The translations under genes were made by a program, and so were the position numbers. The notes under the pieces are model-generated. The model worked only from the letters and a program-made list of their open reading frames with translations. It ran no database searches and was not told where the DNA came from. A stretch of 64,000 nt of DNA from Pontibacter kalidii (GTDB taxonomy: Bacteria; Bacteroidota; Bacteroidia; Cytophagales; Hymenobacteraceae). The stretch spans positions 4,584,501-4,648,500 of the forward strand of contig NZ_CP111079.1 of assembly GCF_026278245.1 (NCBI RefSeq). The letters are read 5' to 3'. Shown piece by piece: positions 51,497 through 60,864 of the stretch; positions within the stretch are counted from its first letter, which is position 1, and every line of letters begins with the position of its first letter.

Positions 51497-54400
51497 ATGA
51501 GAAAAGTTCTATTATTTGGTTTGGTGATGTTCCTAACGCTTGTTAATCAGGCATGGGCGCAGAATCGAACCGTGACAGGAAGGGTAACGGATGCCAGTAA
51601 TGGTCAGCCATTACCAGGAGTAACAGTACTTGTTTCAGGTACTACAGTAGGTACCACTACTGGTGCTGAAGGTACCTACTCAATTAATGTGCCATCAGGC
51701 AGCAATGTTCTAACATTTAGATACTTAGGTTATGCTACTGTTGAGAGGCAAATCGATAATTCAGGTTCCATCAATGTTAAGTTAGAAATTGATGCAAAAC
51801 AACTTGGAGAAGTAGTAGTTGTGGGTGCCGGAGGTATTGAGCGTCAGCGAAAGGAGCAAGGCTATAACACAACAACAATAAATACTCAGGAGCTTACTCA
51901 GGGCAAATCTCCGAACATTGCTACAGGTTTAACAGGTAAAGTTGCCGGGTTACAGGTTAATGCTGTTGGAAGTGGTGTAAACCCAAATGTGCGTGTGGTG
52001 CTGAGAGGTAACCGCTCCATGACAGGTAATAACCAGGCGCTGATTGTGCTGGACAACGTAATTGTTCCCAGCGAAGTTCTAGGGAACCTAAACCCAGAAG
52101 ACGTTGAGTCTACTACCATACTTAATGGTGCAAACGCGGCAGCATTATATGGTTCAGATGCCTCTAACGGTGCTATAATCATTACAACTAAAAAAGGCAA
52201 AAAAGGTTCTACACAGATTAGAGTGGCCCACACAACAACTCTAGAGCAGGTTAGCTTTCAGCCAAAACTCCAAGAGAAGTTTGGTGCTGGCTCAGAGGCA
52301 GGCCAACAAGTGTACAATCCATTTGAGAACCAGCAGTATGGACCTGCCTTTGATGGCACATTAAGACCAATTGGCAAACCGTTAGCTGATGGATCCCAGC
52401 AAGAAGTGATTTATTCACCACGAGAAGACAAATATGATTTCTGGGAGACAGGCGTATCTAATCAAACGGATGTTTCCCTCTCTACAGGTAACGAGACAAC
52501 TTCATTTTATGTGTCAGGACAGCGGGTTAATACAATTGGGACAACCCCAGGCGATGAATATGATCGTACAAATGTGCGTTTAAATGCTAGCCATAAAGTA
52601 AGTGATAAGCTGAATGTGTCAGTTAACACGAGCTATACCCAAAACAAGTATGACATCACTACAGCGACAGCCGCTGTTTATGGTAACCTACTGAATACTC
52701 CTGCAAACATTCCCTTACTAGACTATAAGGACTGGCAAAATAATCCGTTTGCAAACCCTAACGGATATTACAATGAGTATTATGACAACCCATACTTTAC
52801 CATTGATAATAACAGACAAGATGCTGAGAATAACTACCTGATCGGTAATATTGAGGTAAAATACGCACCGCTTGACTGGCTGGACTTTACCTACCGAGCA
52901 GGTATTACAAATAGAAATAACCTCTATAAAAACTCTTACAGCTCATTTACATTCTCAGACTACACAAAGAGCATATCTGGTAGCAAAACGGATATACCTG
53001 GCGGTGTGGCCGACTACAGCTTGACAAGAAGACAGCTAAACTCGGACTTCCTGGTTCAGTTAACAAAGGATGTGAATGACTTCTCTTTCCGTGTTATTTT
53101 AGGTAACCAAGTCAGAGATAACTACTCCAAGGCTTTAGCCATTGAAGGTGTAGGGTTAGTGAACCCAGGCTTGTTCAATATCAGTAATAGAATCGGGGAG
53201 CCATTAGCAAGCGAAGGGAATTTCAATGCTCGCCAAATAGGTGTTTTCGGTGATGTTACCATCGGGTTTAGAGATTACCTTTTCTTGCATGCCACAGGCC
53301 GGAATGACTGGACATCAGTGTTAGCAAAAGAAAATAGATCATTCTTCTATCCATCTGCGGATATCTCCTTCACTGCGACAGAAGCTATTCCTGCCTTACA
53401 AAATAGTGATGTTATCAATAATCTGAAGTTGCGTGCGGGTGTCTCTAAAGTAGGTCAGGTTAACTTAGGTAGCAGCACGACCAGTACTTGGGGCGCTTAT
53501 AGCCTGTTGCCTGTATTTACACCGTCAGAGGGTTTCCCTTATGGTGACCAAACTGGTTATTCTGTTGGTAACCAACTTGTATCTCCAAACCTGAAGCCTG
53601 AAATGACTAAAGGTTATGAATTTGGTTTTGATGCTGTCTTGCTGAACAACTTAATTAATACCACATTTACCTACTATAGAACAAGAACAGAAAATCAAAC
53701 CGTAGCAACAGGTGTATCTTCTGCTTCCGGTTATTCTTCCTACCTGACAAACACCGGTGAAACACAAAACAGCGGTGTAGAAGCTGCGTTACATGTAACT
53801 CCGATCAATACTGATGCTTGGACTGTAACTGTAGGCGGTAACTATACTTATAATAAGGGTGAGGTACTTTCCATTTCTCAAGACTTAGAAAGATTAGCTT
53901 TATCATCAGGCGGGTATGCGCAAGTATATGCTGCTGCTGGAAATCTGTTCCCTGTATTGATTGGTACAGATTATAACCGTGACGACCAGGGAAGAATTAT
54001 TGTAGATCCTATTTCAGGCTACCCTAGTGCCGCAGCTGAGCCAGTTGTACTCGGTAATACTGAACCTCTACACCGTCTTGGCCTTGATCTTAATGTAAGA
54101 TTTAAGAACTTCCGATTCTCAACGCTATTCGAATACAGAGGGGATTTCTATAGATACCATAATGGTGGTTCTACTTATGACTTCTCTGGCTCTTCTGCCA
54201 GAAGTGCTCAATACAACCGTGACCGTTTTGTAATACCAAACTCCTCTTATCTGGATGCTGAAACTGGGCAATATGTTCCCAACACCAATATTACGGTTCG
54301 TGATGGTGGGGCTGGATTCTTTGCCAGCGGTAACTATAACATGAACGTTGCTTCTAACTATGTTACAAGAGGTGATTACTGGAGATGGCGTGAAGCTTCC

Positions 54401-54622
54401 CTGTCTTATGACGTGCCTCAGACGTGGTTGAGCAAGACTGGCTTTGTAAAAGGCGCTACTGTAAGTGTTCAAGGTCGAAACCTTGCTCTTTGGCTGCCAA
54501 AGTCGAATCAGTATACTGACCCAGACTACAACTTTACAGATACTAATGCTATTGGTATTACGACTCTGGGCCAGACTCCTCCAACACGTTACTATGGAGC
54601 AACTGTTTCAGTTACATTCTAA
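51497..54622 (+). CDS. SusC/RagA-family TonB-linked outer-membrane protein
   Basis: 1041 residues. Signal peptide (to WAQ, 22), a carboxypeptidase-like domain (RTVTGRVTDASNGQPLPGVTVLVSGTTVGTTTGAEGTYSINVPSG), then the plug with the SusC marks GKSPNIATGLTGKVAGLQV and VVLRGNRSMTGNNQALIVLDNVIV and GANAAALYGSDASNGAIIITTKKG. The long barrel ends with YYGATVSVTF. SusC proteins import oligosaccharides or peptides through a TonB-driven pore lidded by SusD. The SusD and DUF1735 genes follow at once. Base composition is AT-richer than neighbours. Confidence 0.96.
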   Translation: MRKVLLFGLVMFLTLVNQAWAQNRTVTGRVTDASNGQPLPGVTVLVSGTTVGTTTGAEGTYSINVPSGSNVLTFRYLGYATVERQIDNSGSINVKLEIDAKQLGEVVVVGAGGIERQRKEQGYNTTTINTQELTQGKSPNIATGLTGKVAGLQVNAVGSGVNPNVRVVLRGNRSMTGNNQALIVLDNVIVPSEVLGNLNPEDVESTTILNGANAAALYGSDASNGAIIITTKKGKKGSTQIRVAHTTTLEQVSFQPKLQEKFGAGSEAGQQVYNPFENQQYGPAFDGTLRPIGKPLADGSQQEVIYSPREDKYDFWETGVSNQTDVSLSTGNETTSFYVSGQRVNTIGTTPGDEYDRTNVRLNASHKVSDKLNVSVNTSYTQNKYDITTATAAVYGNLLNTPANIPLLDYKDWQNNPFANPNGYYNEYYDNPYFTIDNNRQDAENNYLIGNIEVKYAPLDWLDFTYRAGITNRNNLYKNSYSSFTFSDYTKSISGSKTDIPGGVADYSLTRRQLNSDFLVQLTKDVNDFSFRVILGNQVRDNYSKALAIEGVGLVNPGLFNISNRIGEPLASEGNFNARQIGVFGDVTIGFRDYLFLHATGRNDWTSVLAKENRSFFYPSADISFTATEAIPALQNSDVINNLKLRAGVSKVGQVNLGSSTTSTWGAYSLLPVFTPSEGFPYGDQTGYSVGNQLVSPNLKPEMTKGYEFGFDAVLLNNLINTTFTYYRTRTENQTVATGVSSASGYSSYLTNTGETQNSGVEAALHVTPINTDAWTVTVGGNYTYNKGEVLSISQDLERLALSSGGYAQVYAAAGNLFPVLIGTDYNRDDQGRIIVDPISGYPSAAAEPVVLGNTEPLHRLGLDLNVRFKNFRFSTLFEYRGDFYRYHNGGSTYDFSGSSARSAQYNRDRFVIPNSSYLDAETGQYVPNTNITVRDGGAGFFASGNYNMNVASNYVTRGDYWRWREASLSYDVPQTWLSKTGFVKGATVSVQGRNLALWLPKSNQYTDPDYNFTDTNAIGITTLGQTPPTRYYGATVSVTF

Positions 54623-54633
54623 TTAAAATTATC

Positions 54634-56184
54634 ATGAAGAAAATATCAAGTCTACTTGCACTAAGTATGATGGCTTTCTCTTTATTCTCATGTGAGAGCT
54701 ATCTGGATATAAATGAGAACCCCAATCAGGCCACATCATCATCTGCCCAGCAGGTATTGCCTAATGCCTTAACATCTACTGCAGCCACTATCGTTAGTTA
54801 TCATGATTATGGCGCACAGGTTGCAGGGTATCAGGCTAACGCCTATGGCTGGGGTGGACAAGGGCCAGAGCTAACCTATAACTACACAACTACGAACTGG
54901 ACAACGCTTTGGAGTAGAGCCTATGATAATCTTACGGATTATGACTACATAGAAAGAACTACTAAGGCCGATGAAGCAATGGCGTACTATAATGCTATCG
55001 CTAAAATCATGAAGGCGCATAATTTCCAGTTATTAGTAGATCAGTATGGCGATATTCCTTACAAAGAAGCCTTGAATGGAGGAGATAATATAACGCCTGC
55101 TTATGAAAAAGCAGAAAATATCTACCAGGACTTAGTTGTTCAGCTAGACTCAGCTGTGTACATCATTAATAACTCAGAGAATGCTAATGCTGTAGCCTCT
55201 GGCGATGTTATGTTTAAAGGTGATATGGATCAGTGGATAGCATTTGCAAACACATTGAAATTGAGAATGCTGTTGCGTATGTCTGGTGTGGCAGAGCTTT
55301 CTTCTTTTGTTAATGAGCGTTTTGCTACTTTTGGCTCTAATCCAGCCTTTCTTACTCAGGATGCTATAGTTCAGCCGGGATACACTACTAGCGGGAATAA
55401 GAAAAACCCGATGTGGATGATGTATCATACAGATGCTGCTGGATCAGCAGCTCAGAATGGGCGTGCTCGTATTGCTACAGATTTTATCCTGGATTTTTAT
55501 AATGGTAGAATCAGTGATACTTTCAGAGGAACAGTAACATATAATAGTTTCCCTAATACAGCGAGTAACCAGCTGGGTGTAACTGGTGAGGACATAGATG
55601 AGGCTCCAAGTGGTAGCGTTTGGTATACAAGTGCTAATGAAGCAGGAATACTTAAAAGTGCTACAATGGGGCAGCCAATTCTTCTTGCCTCAGAAAGCTA
55701 TTTTCTGCAAGCCGAAGCTTTCTTAAAAGGATACCTCGCAGGAAATGCTGAGGCAGCCTATGAAGAGGGAGTGGAGGAGTCTTTCACGTACCTTTATAAA
55801 AATGCAGCAGGAACTGTTATAGCCAGCCTTAACCCTGCAGCAGATGCAGCAAAGTATTTTGCAGCTAATGAGGGGAGCCGCCTTGTTGACTTTGAGGCTG
55901 CAGGTACTGAAACTGAAAAGTTGGAAGCTATCATCACTCAGAAGTATATAGCCTTAAACTTTATCCATGGTCATGAAGCATGGAGTGAATTTAGGAGAAC
56001 AGGATACCCTACTATAACATCTTCTTCTACATTTGCCTCTACTCAGTCAACTTCTACAAGACCAGACAGGCTGCCAGTAAGGTTACTCTATCCAAATACA
56101 GAGTATCAGTATAACCAAAACAATGTTCCAAGCGGAGGAAGTGTTAATCAGTTTACTACAAACATCTTCTGGGATCTAGATTAA
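54634..56184 (+). CDS. SusD/RagB-family lipoprotein (SusD-like_2 type)
   Basis: 516 residues. Lipoprotein signal MKKISSLLALSMMAFSLFSCESYLDINENPN with Cys 20 and the DINENPN start of the SusD-like_2 group. Helical TPR-type region with TTNWTTLWSRAYDNLTDYDYIE and FQLLVDQYGDIPYKEAL; C-terminal HEAWSEFRRTGYPTI with RLLYPNTEYQYNQNN. It is the surface lid that binds the ligand and hands it to SusC 11 bp upstream. This SusD subgroup is often linked to peptides or unknown ligands rather than starch. Confidence 0.94.
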   Translation: MKKISSLLALSMMAFSLFSCESYLDINENPNQATSSSAQQVLPNALTSTAATIVSYHDYGAQVAGYQANAYGWGGQGPELTYNYTTTNWTTLWSRAYDNLTDYDYIERTTKADEAMAYYNAIAKIMKAHNFQLLVDQYGDIPYKEALNGGDNITPAYEKAENIYQDLVVQLDSAVYIINNSENANAVASGDVMFKGDMDQWIAFANTLKLRMLLRMSGVAELSSFVNERFATFGSNPAFLTQDAIVQPGYTTSGNKKNPMWMMYHTDAAGSAAQNGRARIATDFILDFYNGRISDTFRGTVTYNSFPNTASNQLGVTGEDIDEAPSGSVWYTSANEAGILKSATMGQPILLASESYFLQAEAFLKGYLAGNAEAAYEEGVEESFTYLYKNAAGTVIASLNPAADAAKYFAANEGSRLVDFEAAGTETEKLEAIITQKYIALNFIHGHEAWSEFRRTGYPTITSSSTFASTQSTSTRPDRLPVRLLYPNTEYQYNQNNVPSGGSVNQFTTNIFWDLD

Positions 56185-56203
56185 CAGTATTAATTGTATA
56201 AAG

Positions 56204-57082
56204 ATGAAAAAGATATTAAACTATATTACTATACTGCTGGCTGTTACAGGGCTAACATCGTGTTTGGATGAAGATCCAATATTCAACCCGGATGACTCCA
56301 CTAATATCATTGAGATTAAAAGTGGAGGCGGCGCCATTCAGTCTCCTGTTACAGCGCCGAACCCTGTCTATATCAATACTTTTGTTAGCGACCTGCAAGA
56401 GGCAATCGTTCCTGTTACTATAAGCTATTCTGGTGCAGGCACTGCTCCGAAAGATATTACAGTAAATATTGCCATAGACCCGGAGGTGCTGGGCAGCTAC
56501 AATGCATGGTATAATGAGTCTGAGGATCCTAAAAATGAAGAGGAGGATCATGATCGTTACATAATGTTGCCTGAGGCTGTGTATGAGATACCCACTACGA
56601 CTGTTACTATTCCTGCTGGTCAGCGTGAGGTAATTCTTAATGTAAAAGTTAATCCGAGCCTTCTGGATTTTGATAATGAGTATGCTCTGCCTTTTAAAAT
56701 AGTAGAGTCAAACTATGGTGTAGTTAGCGGTAACTTCAACACAGCAGTTGTTGCAGTAGGGCTCAAGAACCCATGGGATGGTGTCTATACGAACACGTAT
56801 AGTGGGTCGCTCGGATCAGGTACTAATGAAATAGAACTAGTAACAACTGGACCATATTCCGTAAAAATGATACCTGGTTTAATAGGTGTTTATAGTAACG
56901 AATGGTTTATGAATGTTGACCCAAATACTAATAAAGTTACTATAGAGATGAATACTTTATTACCAGTTGCTACTGATCCATCGAGCTATTATGATCCTGA
57001 AACCAAAACATTTTATCTAAAGTGGACATCAAATGGTGGAGGGAGAACTTTCGAGCAAACACTTGTGAGAAAAGCTGACTAA
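56204..57082 (+). CDS. DUF1735-domain lipoprotein
   Basis: 292 residues. Lipoprotein signal MKKILNYITILLAVTGLTSCLDED (Cys 20). An Ig-like DUF1735 domain (about 55-190: VPVTISYSGAGTAPKDITVNIAID, IPAGQREVILNVKVNPSLLDFDNEYALPFKI) is followed by a beta-rich C-terminal part (NPWDGVYTNTYSG, AVGLKNPWDG). These proteins are accessory surface glycan- or ligand-binding lipoproteins of SusCD loci. It lies 19 bp after susD in the same operon. No glycosidase or peptidase is in the operon, so the substrate is open; the S9 peptidase upstream may be linked. Confidence 0.88.
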   Translation: MKKILNYITILLAVTGLTSCLDEDPIFNPDDSTNIIEIKSGGGAIQSPVTAPNPVYINTFVSDLQEAIVPVTISYSGAGTAPKDITVNIAIDPEVLGSYNAWYNESEDPKNEEEDHDRYIMLPEAVYEIPTTTVTIPAGQREVILNVKVNPSLLDFDNEYALPFKIVESNYGVVSGNFNTAVVAVGLKNPWDGVYTNTYSGSLGSGTNEIELVTTGPYSVKMIPGLIGVYSNEWFMNVDPNTNKVTIEMNTLLPVATDPSSYYDPETKTFYLKWTSNGGGRTFEQTLVRKAD

Positions 57083-57240
57083 CAAGTATGTTCTTAGAGT
57101 CCTTAAGAGCAAATGATGTTGAGCAATATTTATCAATATCATTAGGTAGCTATAACAAGAGATACTTTAAGAGCCTTATTAGTAAGTAATAGTGTATATC
57201 CCATAACTTATGATGGGTAACGTTACTTCTCCTATTGCAC

Positions 57241-57268
57241 AAAAGGCCACCCACTCGGGTGGCCTTTT
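57241..57268. terminator. Bidirectional terminator after the SusCD operon
   Basis: Perfect 12-bp stem AAAAGGCCACCC (57241-57252) with its complement (57257-57268), ACTC loop, T run on the right and an A-rich left side for the convergent PAP2 gene. Confidence 0.9.
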
Positions 57269-57282
57269 TTTGTGCAAGACAC

Positions 57283-58077
57283 TCAGAATCGATACACCAC
57301 CGCCATCCCATCATACCAACCATTGCTCTCCGGCACCAACGAGAAGCGGGAGTCAACCCTGTGCAGTTCCGGCACCAAAATGCCGATGCCTGTACCTATG
57401 GCGTAGCCAACAAGGTTGTCGCTTAGGAAATGCTTGCCGGCTTTGATGCGTAAGTAGCCCACGGTGGCTGGAACTGTGGCAGCAGCGGCCCAAATGTAGG
57501 GGCGGGCGGGGGAGTCAGGGTTAAAGTCGTGGTATACTTTGGCTATAAAGAACGTCGCAGCAGCGGTGGCGGCGGTGTGGCCCGCATAGAAGGAGTTGGT
57601 TGCCTGTTTGTCTGTCTTGGTCCCAACAGGCGCGTTGATGGCGTATACGTAAGGCCGTTTTCGTCTGGTAAGGCCAGCCGTCATGCTGTATATGCCTCCC
57701 GCTATAGATAGTGCCTGGCCGTAGAGCAGGTACACCTGTGGGGCATTCTGCTTCACGTCGTCATCCAGCAGCAACAGGAGCGGAGCCAGAAGGGAGCCGT
57801 AAAAGGGAAAGTCGCTTATGGTTTCGGCGCTGGCGCTGTAGTTGCCTGCCGCAAACCGGTCAAAGCCGTTCACATCATACTTGGATAGAGTAGCGACATC
57901 CGCAGGGGTAAGCCTTTCCTTTTTCTCAATAAGTATGTTTCCTGCCACTGTGGCTCCTATAGCCCCAACCGTGACACCGCCATCGCGAAGCCAGTCTGTT
58001 TTATAGGGAGAGCCGGTGGCGGCTTGGCCCCGGGCAAAGCAGGGCAACAGGACCAGGAGCCACAGCAGCAGTTTCAT
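57283..58077 (-). CDS. PAP2-family phosphatase, exported or membrane-bound
   Basis: 264 residues. N-terminal signal (LLLWLLVLLPCFARGQAA), then the three phosphatase motifs: RRKRPYVYA (motif 1), SFYAGHTAA (motif 2) and RIKAGKHFLSDNLVG (motif 3, R-x5-H-x3-D). PAP2 enzymes dephosphorylate lipid phosphates such as phosphatidic acid or undecaprenyl diphosphate. Motif 2 has YAGH in place of the usual PSGH. The gene begins 3 bp after the paralogue at 58081, so the two form one operon from a tandem duplication. Confidence 0.9.
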   Translation of the reverse strand: MKLLLWLLVLLPCFARGQAATGSPYKTDWLRDGGVTVGAIGATVAGNILIEKKERLTPADVATLSKYDVNGFDRFAAGNYSASAETISDFPFYGSLLAPLLLLLDDDVKQNAPQVYLLYGQALSIAGGIYSMTAGLTRRKRPYVYAINAPVGTKTDKQATNSFYAGHTAATAAATFFIAKVYHDFNPDSPARPYIWAAAATVPATVGYLRIKAGKHFLSDNLVGYAIGTGIGILVPELHRVDSRFSLVPESNGWYDGMAVVYRF

Positions 58078-58080
58078 GCC

Positions 58081-58884
58081 CTAGAAAGTATACGTCATCA
58101 GCGCCCCGTTAAAATACTTCCCGGAAACCGGCATCAGGCTGATGTTGCGCTTGTTCGTCTTTTTGTGCAGCTGCGGCACCAGGATGCCGGCGGCGGCGCC
58201 CATGCCATAGCCCAGCAAGTTATCGCTCAGGAAGTGCTTGCCGGCTTTCAGGCGCAGGTACCCGACAGCGGCCGGCACGGCGGCGGCGGCGGCCCATACA
58301 TAAGGTCGGGCGGGGGAGTCCGGGTTAAAGTCGTGGAAGATCTTGGCGGCGAAGAACGTGGCGCTGGCAGTGGCGGCAGTGTGGCCGGCGTAAAACGAAT
58401 TAAGTGCGTTCGCATCATTCTTGTCTGAGATATCCACCTCATTACTATAAACGAGCGGGCGCGCGCGCTCCACGTTGCCGTTCGTCATCGTGAAAAAGGC
58501 ACCTGTTACAGCCATTGTCTCCACATACAGCACCAGTACCTGGCCTGCTTTATTGCCCACGTTCTTGTTAAGCAGCATCAGGAATGGGGTTGCAAAAGAG
58601 CCATAAAATGGAAAATCGCTAATCTTTTTGGCGCTCTCTGAATCATAGCCTGCCGAAAAACGGTCAAAGCCGTTAACATCTTTTTTACTCAATGCCATAA
58701 TCTCTTCTTCGCTCATGCCGCTCTTGTCCTGCATCAGCGACAGGCCATAGGCGCTCAGGCCCATACCGGCAGCAATTATGGGGGCATCCACCTTGAAACT
58801 CGTTTTATAGGGGGAGTCGTCTTGTGCTGAGGCGCTGCCCGTTAGAAGGGTTAGTATGCAGAATACAGAAAGTATATGTTTCAT
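58081..58884 (-). CDS. PAP2-family phosphatase, tandem paralogue
   Basis: 267 residues. Signal peptide (ILSVFCILTLLTGSASAQ). Motifs RARPLVYS, SFYAGHTAA and RLKAGKHFLSDNLLGYG, and shared phrases GLSAYGLSLM and KKDVNGFDRFSAGY, match the downstream gene closely, also at DNA level (for example the GGCTGTGGCC-type GHTAATA blocks). Motif 2 again reads YAGH. It is the first gene of the pair. Roles in cell-wall carrier recycling or phospholipid turnover are possible; the pair suggests different substrates or dosage. Confidence 0.9.
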   Translation of the reverse strand: MKHILSVFCILTLLTGSASAQDDSPYKTSFKVDAPIIAAGMGLSAYGLSLMQDKSGMSEEEIMALSKKDVNGFDRFSAGYDSESAKKISDFPFYGSFATPFLMLLNKNVGNKAGQVLVLYVETMAVTGAFFTMTNGNVERARPLVYSNEVDISDKNDANALNSFYAGHTAATASATFFAAKIFHDFNPDSPARPYVWAAAAAVPAAVGYLRLKAGKHFLSDNLLGYGMGAAAGILVPQLHKKTNKRNISLMPVSGKYFNGALMTYTF

Positions 58885-59078
58885 AGAGGATTATTTCAAG
58901 TGTTTTATTTAGAGTAAATGAACGGGGCGCCATTTTAAAAGGTTGTGCCCCGGCTCCTGCTGCGCCACGGTTTGGTGGTGACGCCAAAGTATACTTTAGC
59001 CCGCAACCTTTTGCCTGTAAAACGTTACAAGCAACTGTGCAGGCCTGATATTCAGTTTCAAGTATGGCAGATTTGTCT

Positions 59079-59086
59079 TAGCTTTG
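59079..59086 (+). promoter_or_regulatory. Predicted -7 element of metK
   Basis: TAGCTTTG matches TAnnTTTG exactly, 57 bp before the start at 59144. A short hairpin (GCTGCC with GGCAGC, about 59093-59108) and a TATACTTTG word lie in the leader. I see no SAM riboswitch pattern. Confidence 0.5.
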
Positions 59087-59143
59087 TACCCGCTGCCAAA
59101 GGGGGCAGCCGGTTTATACTTTGTACCTAAACCCAAAGGAAAA

Positions 59144-60448
59144 ATGCCTTATTTATTTACATCTGAGTCTGTGTCAGAAGGACACCCGGATAAAGTGGCT
59201 GATCAGATTTCGGATGCTCTTCTGGATGAGTTCCTGAAGCAGGACCCGCAGTCTAAAGTTGCCTGTGAGACCTTGGTAACCACAGGCCTGGTGGTGCTGA
59301 GCGGAGAAGTGAAGACAGAAGCTTACGTAGACGTGCAGAAGGTCGCCCGCGAGGTGATCAAGCGTATTGGCTACACGAAATCAGAATATATGTTCGACGC
59401 GGATGCCTGCGGCGTTATCTCCGCCATCCACGAGCAGTCTGCCGATATTAACCAGGGCGTGGAGCGTGCCAATCCGGAAGACCAGGGTGCTGGTGACCAG
59501 GGGATGATGTTCGGCTATGCCACCGACGAGACAGATAACTATATGCCGCTTGCGCTGAGCATCTCGCACCTGCTGCTGCAGGAGCTCGCTGCCATCCGCA
59601 AAGAAGGCAAGGAGATGACCTACTTGCGTCCGGATGCCAAGTCTCAGGTAACGATCCGCTACAGCGATAACCACGTGCCTGAGAAGATCGATACGATCGT
59701 GATCTCAACGCAGCACGATGAATTTGTGCAGGCAGACGACAAGAGCACCGAAGCCAGGAACCAGGCAGAGCGCCAAATGGTGGAGAAGATCAAAGAGGAT
59801 GTGGACAGCATTCTAATCCCGCGCGTGCTCAAGCAACTGCCGGAGCGCATCCAGAAACTGTTCAACTCTGACATCATCTACCACATCAACCCAACCGGTA
59901 AATTTGTGATTGGTGGCCCGCACGGCGATACAGGCTTGACGGGTCGCAAGATCATTGTAGACACCTACGGCGGTAAGGGAGCGCACGGTGGTGGCGCCTT
60001 CTCGGGCAAGGATTCCTCTAAAGTGGATCGCTCGGCGGCCTATGCCGCACGCCACATCGCCAAGAACCTGGTAGCAGCCGGCGTGGCCAGCCAGGCGCTG
60101 GTGCAGGTGGCTTACGCCATCGGGGTAGCCAAACCGGTGGGCCTGTATGTTACCACCTATGGCTCCACCAAGGCGAAAGACGCCAGCGGAAACACCATGA
60201 GCGACGGCGAGATAGCTGAGAAGGTGAATAAGCTGTTTGATATGCGCCCTTATGCCATCGTACAGCGCTTTGGTTTGCAGAACCCGATCTTCTCCGAAAC
60301 GGCCGCTTACGGCCACATGGGCAGAACACCAGGAAAAAAATCGGTGGAAACCTCTGTGAAAGGCAAGAAAGAAACTAGAGAGTTCGAGACCTTTACCTGG
60401 GAGAAGCTTGATTACGTGGATAGGATCAAAGCAGAGTTTGGCCTGTAG
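59144..60448 (+). CDS. metK: S-adenosylmethionine synthetase
   Basis: 434 residues from ATG 59144 ([30 protein letters not shown]). The frame opens at 59084 but the family start is the one given. Signatures [17 protein letters not shown] and GGGAFSGKD are intact. It makes the methyl donor SAM from methionine and ATP in the cytosol. Slightly longer than the E. coli enzyme (about 384), as usual in Bacteroidota. Monocistronic; convergent with hpf. Confidence 0.97.
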   Translation: MPYLFTSESVSEGHPDKVADQISDALLDEFLKQDPQSKVACETLVTTGLVVLSGEVKTEAYVDVQKVAREVIKRIGYTKSEYMFDADACGVISAIHEQSADINQGVERANPEDQGAGDQGMMFGYATDETDNYMPLALSISHLLLQELAAIRKEGKEMTYLRPDAKSQVTIRYSDNHVPEKIDTIVISTQHDEFVQADDKSTEARNQAERQMVEKIKEDVDSILIPRVLKQLPERIQKLFNSDIIYHINPTGKFVIGGPHGDTGLTGRKIIVDTYGGKGAHGGGAFSGKDSSKVDRSAAYAARHIAKNLVAAGVASQALVQVAYAIGVAKPVGLYVTTYGSTKAKDASGNTMSDGEIAEKVNKLFDMRPYAIVQRFGLQNPIFSETAAYGHMGRTPGKKSVETSVKGKKETREFETFTWEKLDYVDRIKAEFGL

Positions 60449-60475
60449 CCAAGTCGTTTAGACCAGCTCTTACAT

Positions 60476-60520
60476 AAAAACAGCGGGGCCTGCTATACTT
60501 TAGCAGGCCCCGCTGTTTTT
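60476..60520. terminator. Bidirectional terminator with perfect 20-bp stem and TACTT loop
   Basis: Arms 60476-60495 and 60501-60520 are exact complements; loop TACTT, so TATACTT lies across the loop. A second TATACTT follows right after the stem. It serves metK and the hpf operon. Confidence 0.93.
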
Positions 60521-60537
60521 ATACTTTAGACGTTAGG

Positions 60538-60837
60538 CTAGTGAGCCATTTGCTTTTCCTTAAAGCGCTTTAGCTGGCGTCGCATGGCCTCTACGGCAGC
60601 ATCGGCGGCAGCTTCAAAGGACGGGGCATCCTCCTGGGAGAACAGCGTAGAGCCTGGAACAAACAGCTTGATCTCTACGGTCTTGTTGGCTATGCCTTCT
60701 TTGTTATTATGTTTAAGAAACACTTCGCCTTCCACAATGCGATCATAAAAAGTTTCGAGCTTGTCTACTTTCTGTTGAACGAAATCAGCAAGTTGCTGGT
60801 CTGCCTCGAAGTGGATGGAATGCATCTGTAGTTTCAT
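60538..60837 (-). CDS. hpf: Ribosome hibernation-promoting factor (short HPF/RaiA type)
   Basis: 99 residues. MKLQMHSIHFEADQQLADFVQQKVDKLETFYDRI, then GEVFLKHNN and KTVEIKLFVPGSTLFSQEDAPSFEAAADAAVEAMRRQLKRFKEK. This is the S30AE fold that binds the 30S decoding site and silences or dimerises ribosomes in stationary phase. It is the last gene of rpsU-xerC-hpf, 27 bp after xerC. Confidence 0.93.
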   Translation of the reverse strand: MKLQMHSIHFEADQQLADFVQQKVDKLETFYDRIVEGEVFLKHNNKEGIANKTVEIKLFVPGSTLFSQEDAPSFEAAADAAVEAMRRQLKRFKEKQMAH

Positions 60838-60864
60838 ATGCTTTACATTTAAAAGTTAAACTGA

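Noticed and set aside
58885-59143. SAM riboswitch upstream of metK
   Set aside because: I looked for SAM-I and SAM-II type patterns and found only a short hairpin and a promoter box.
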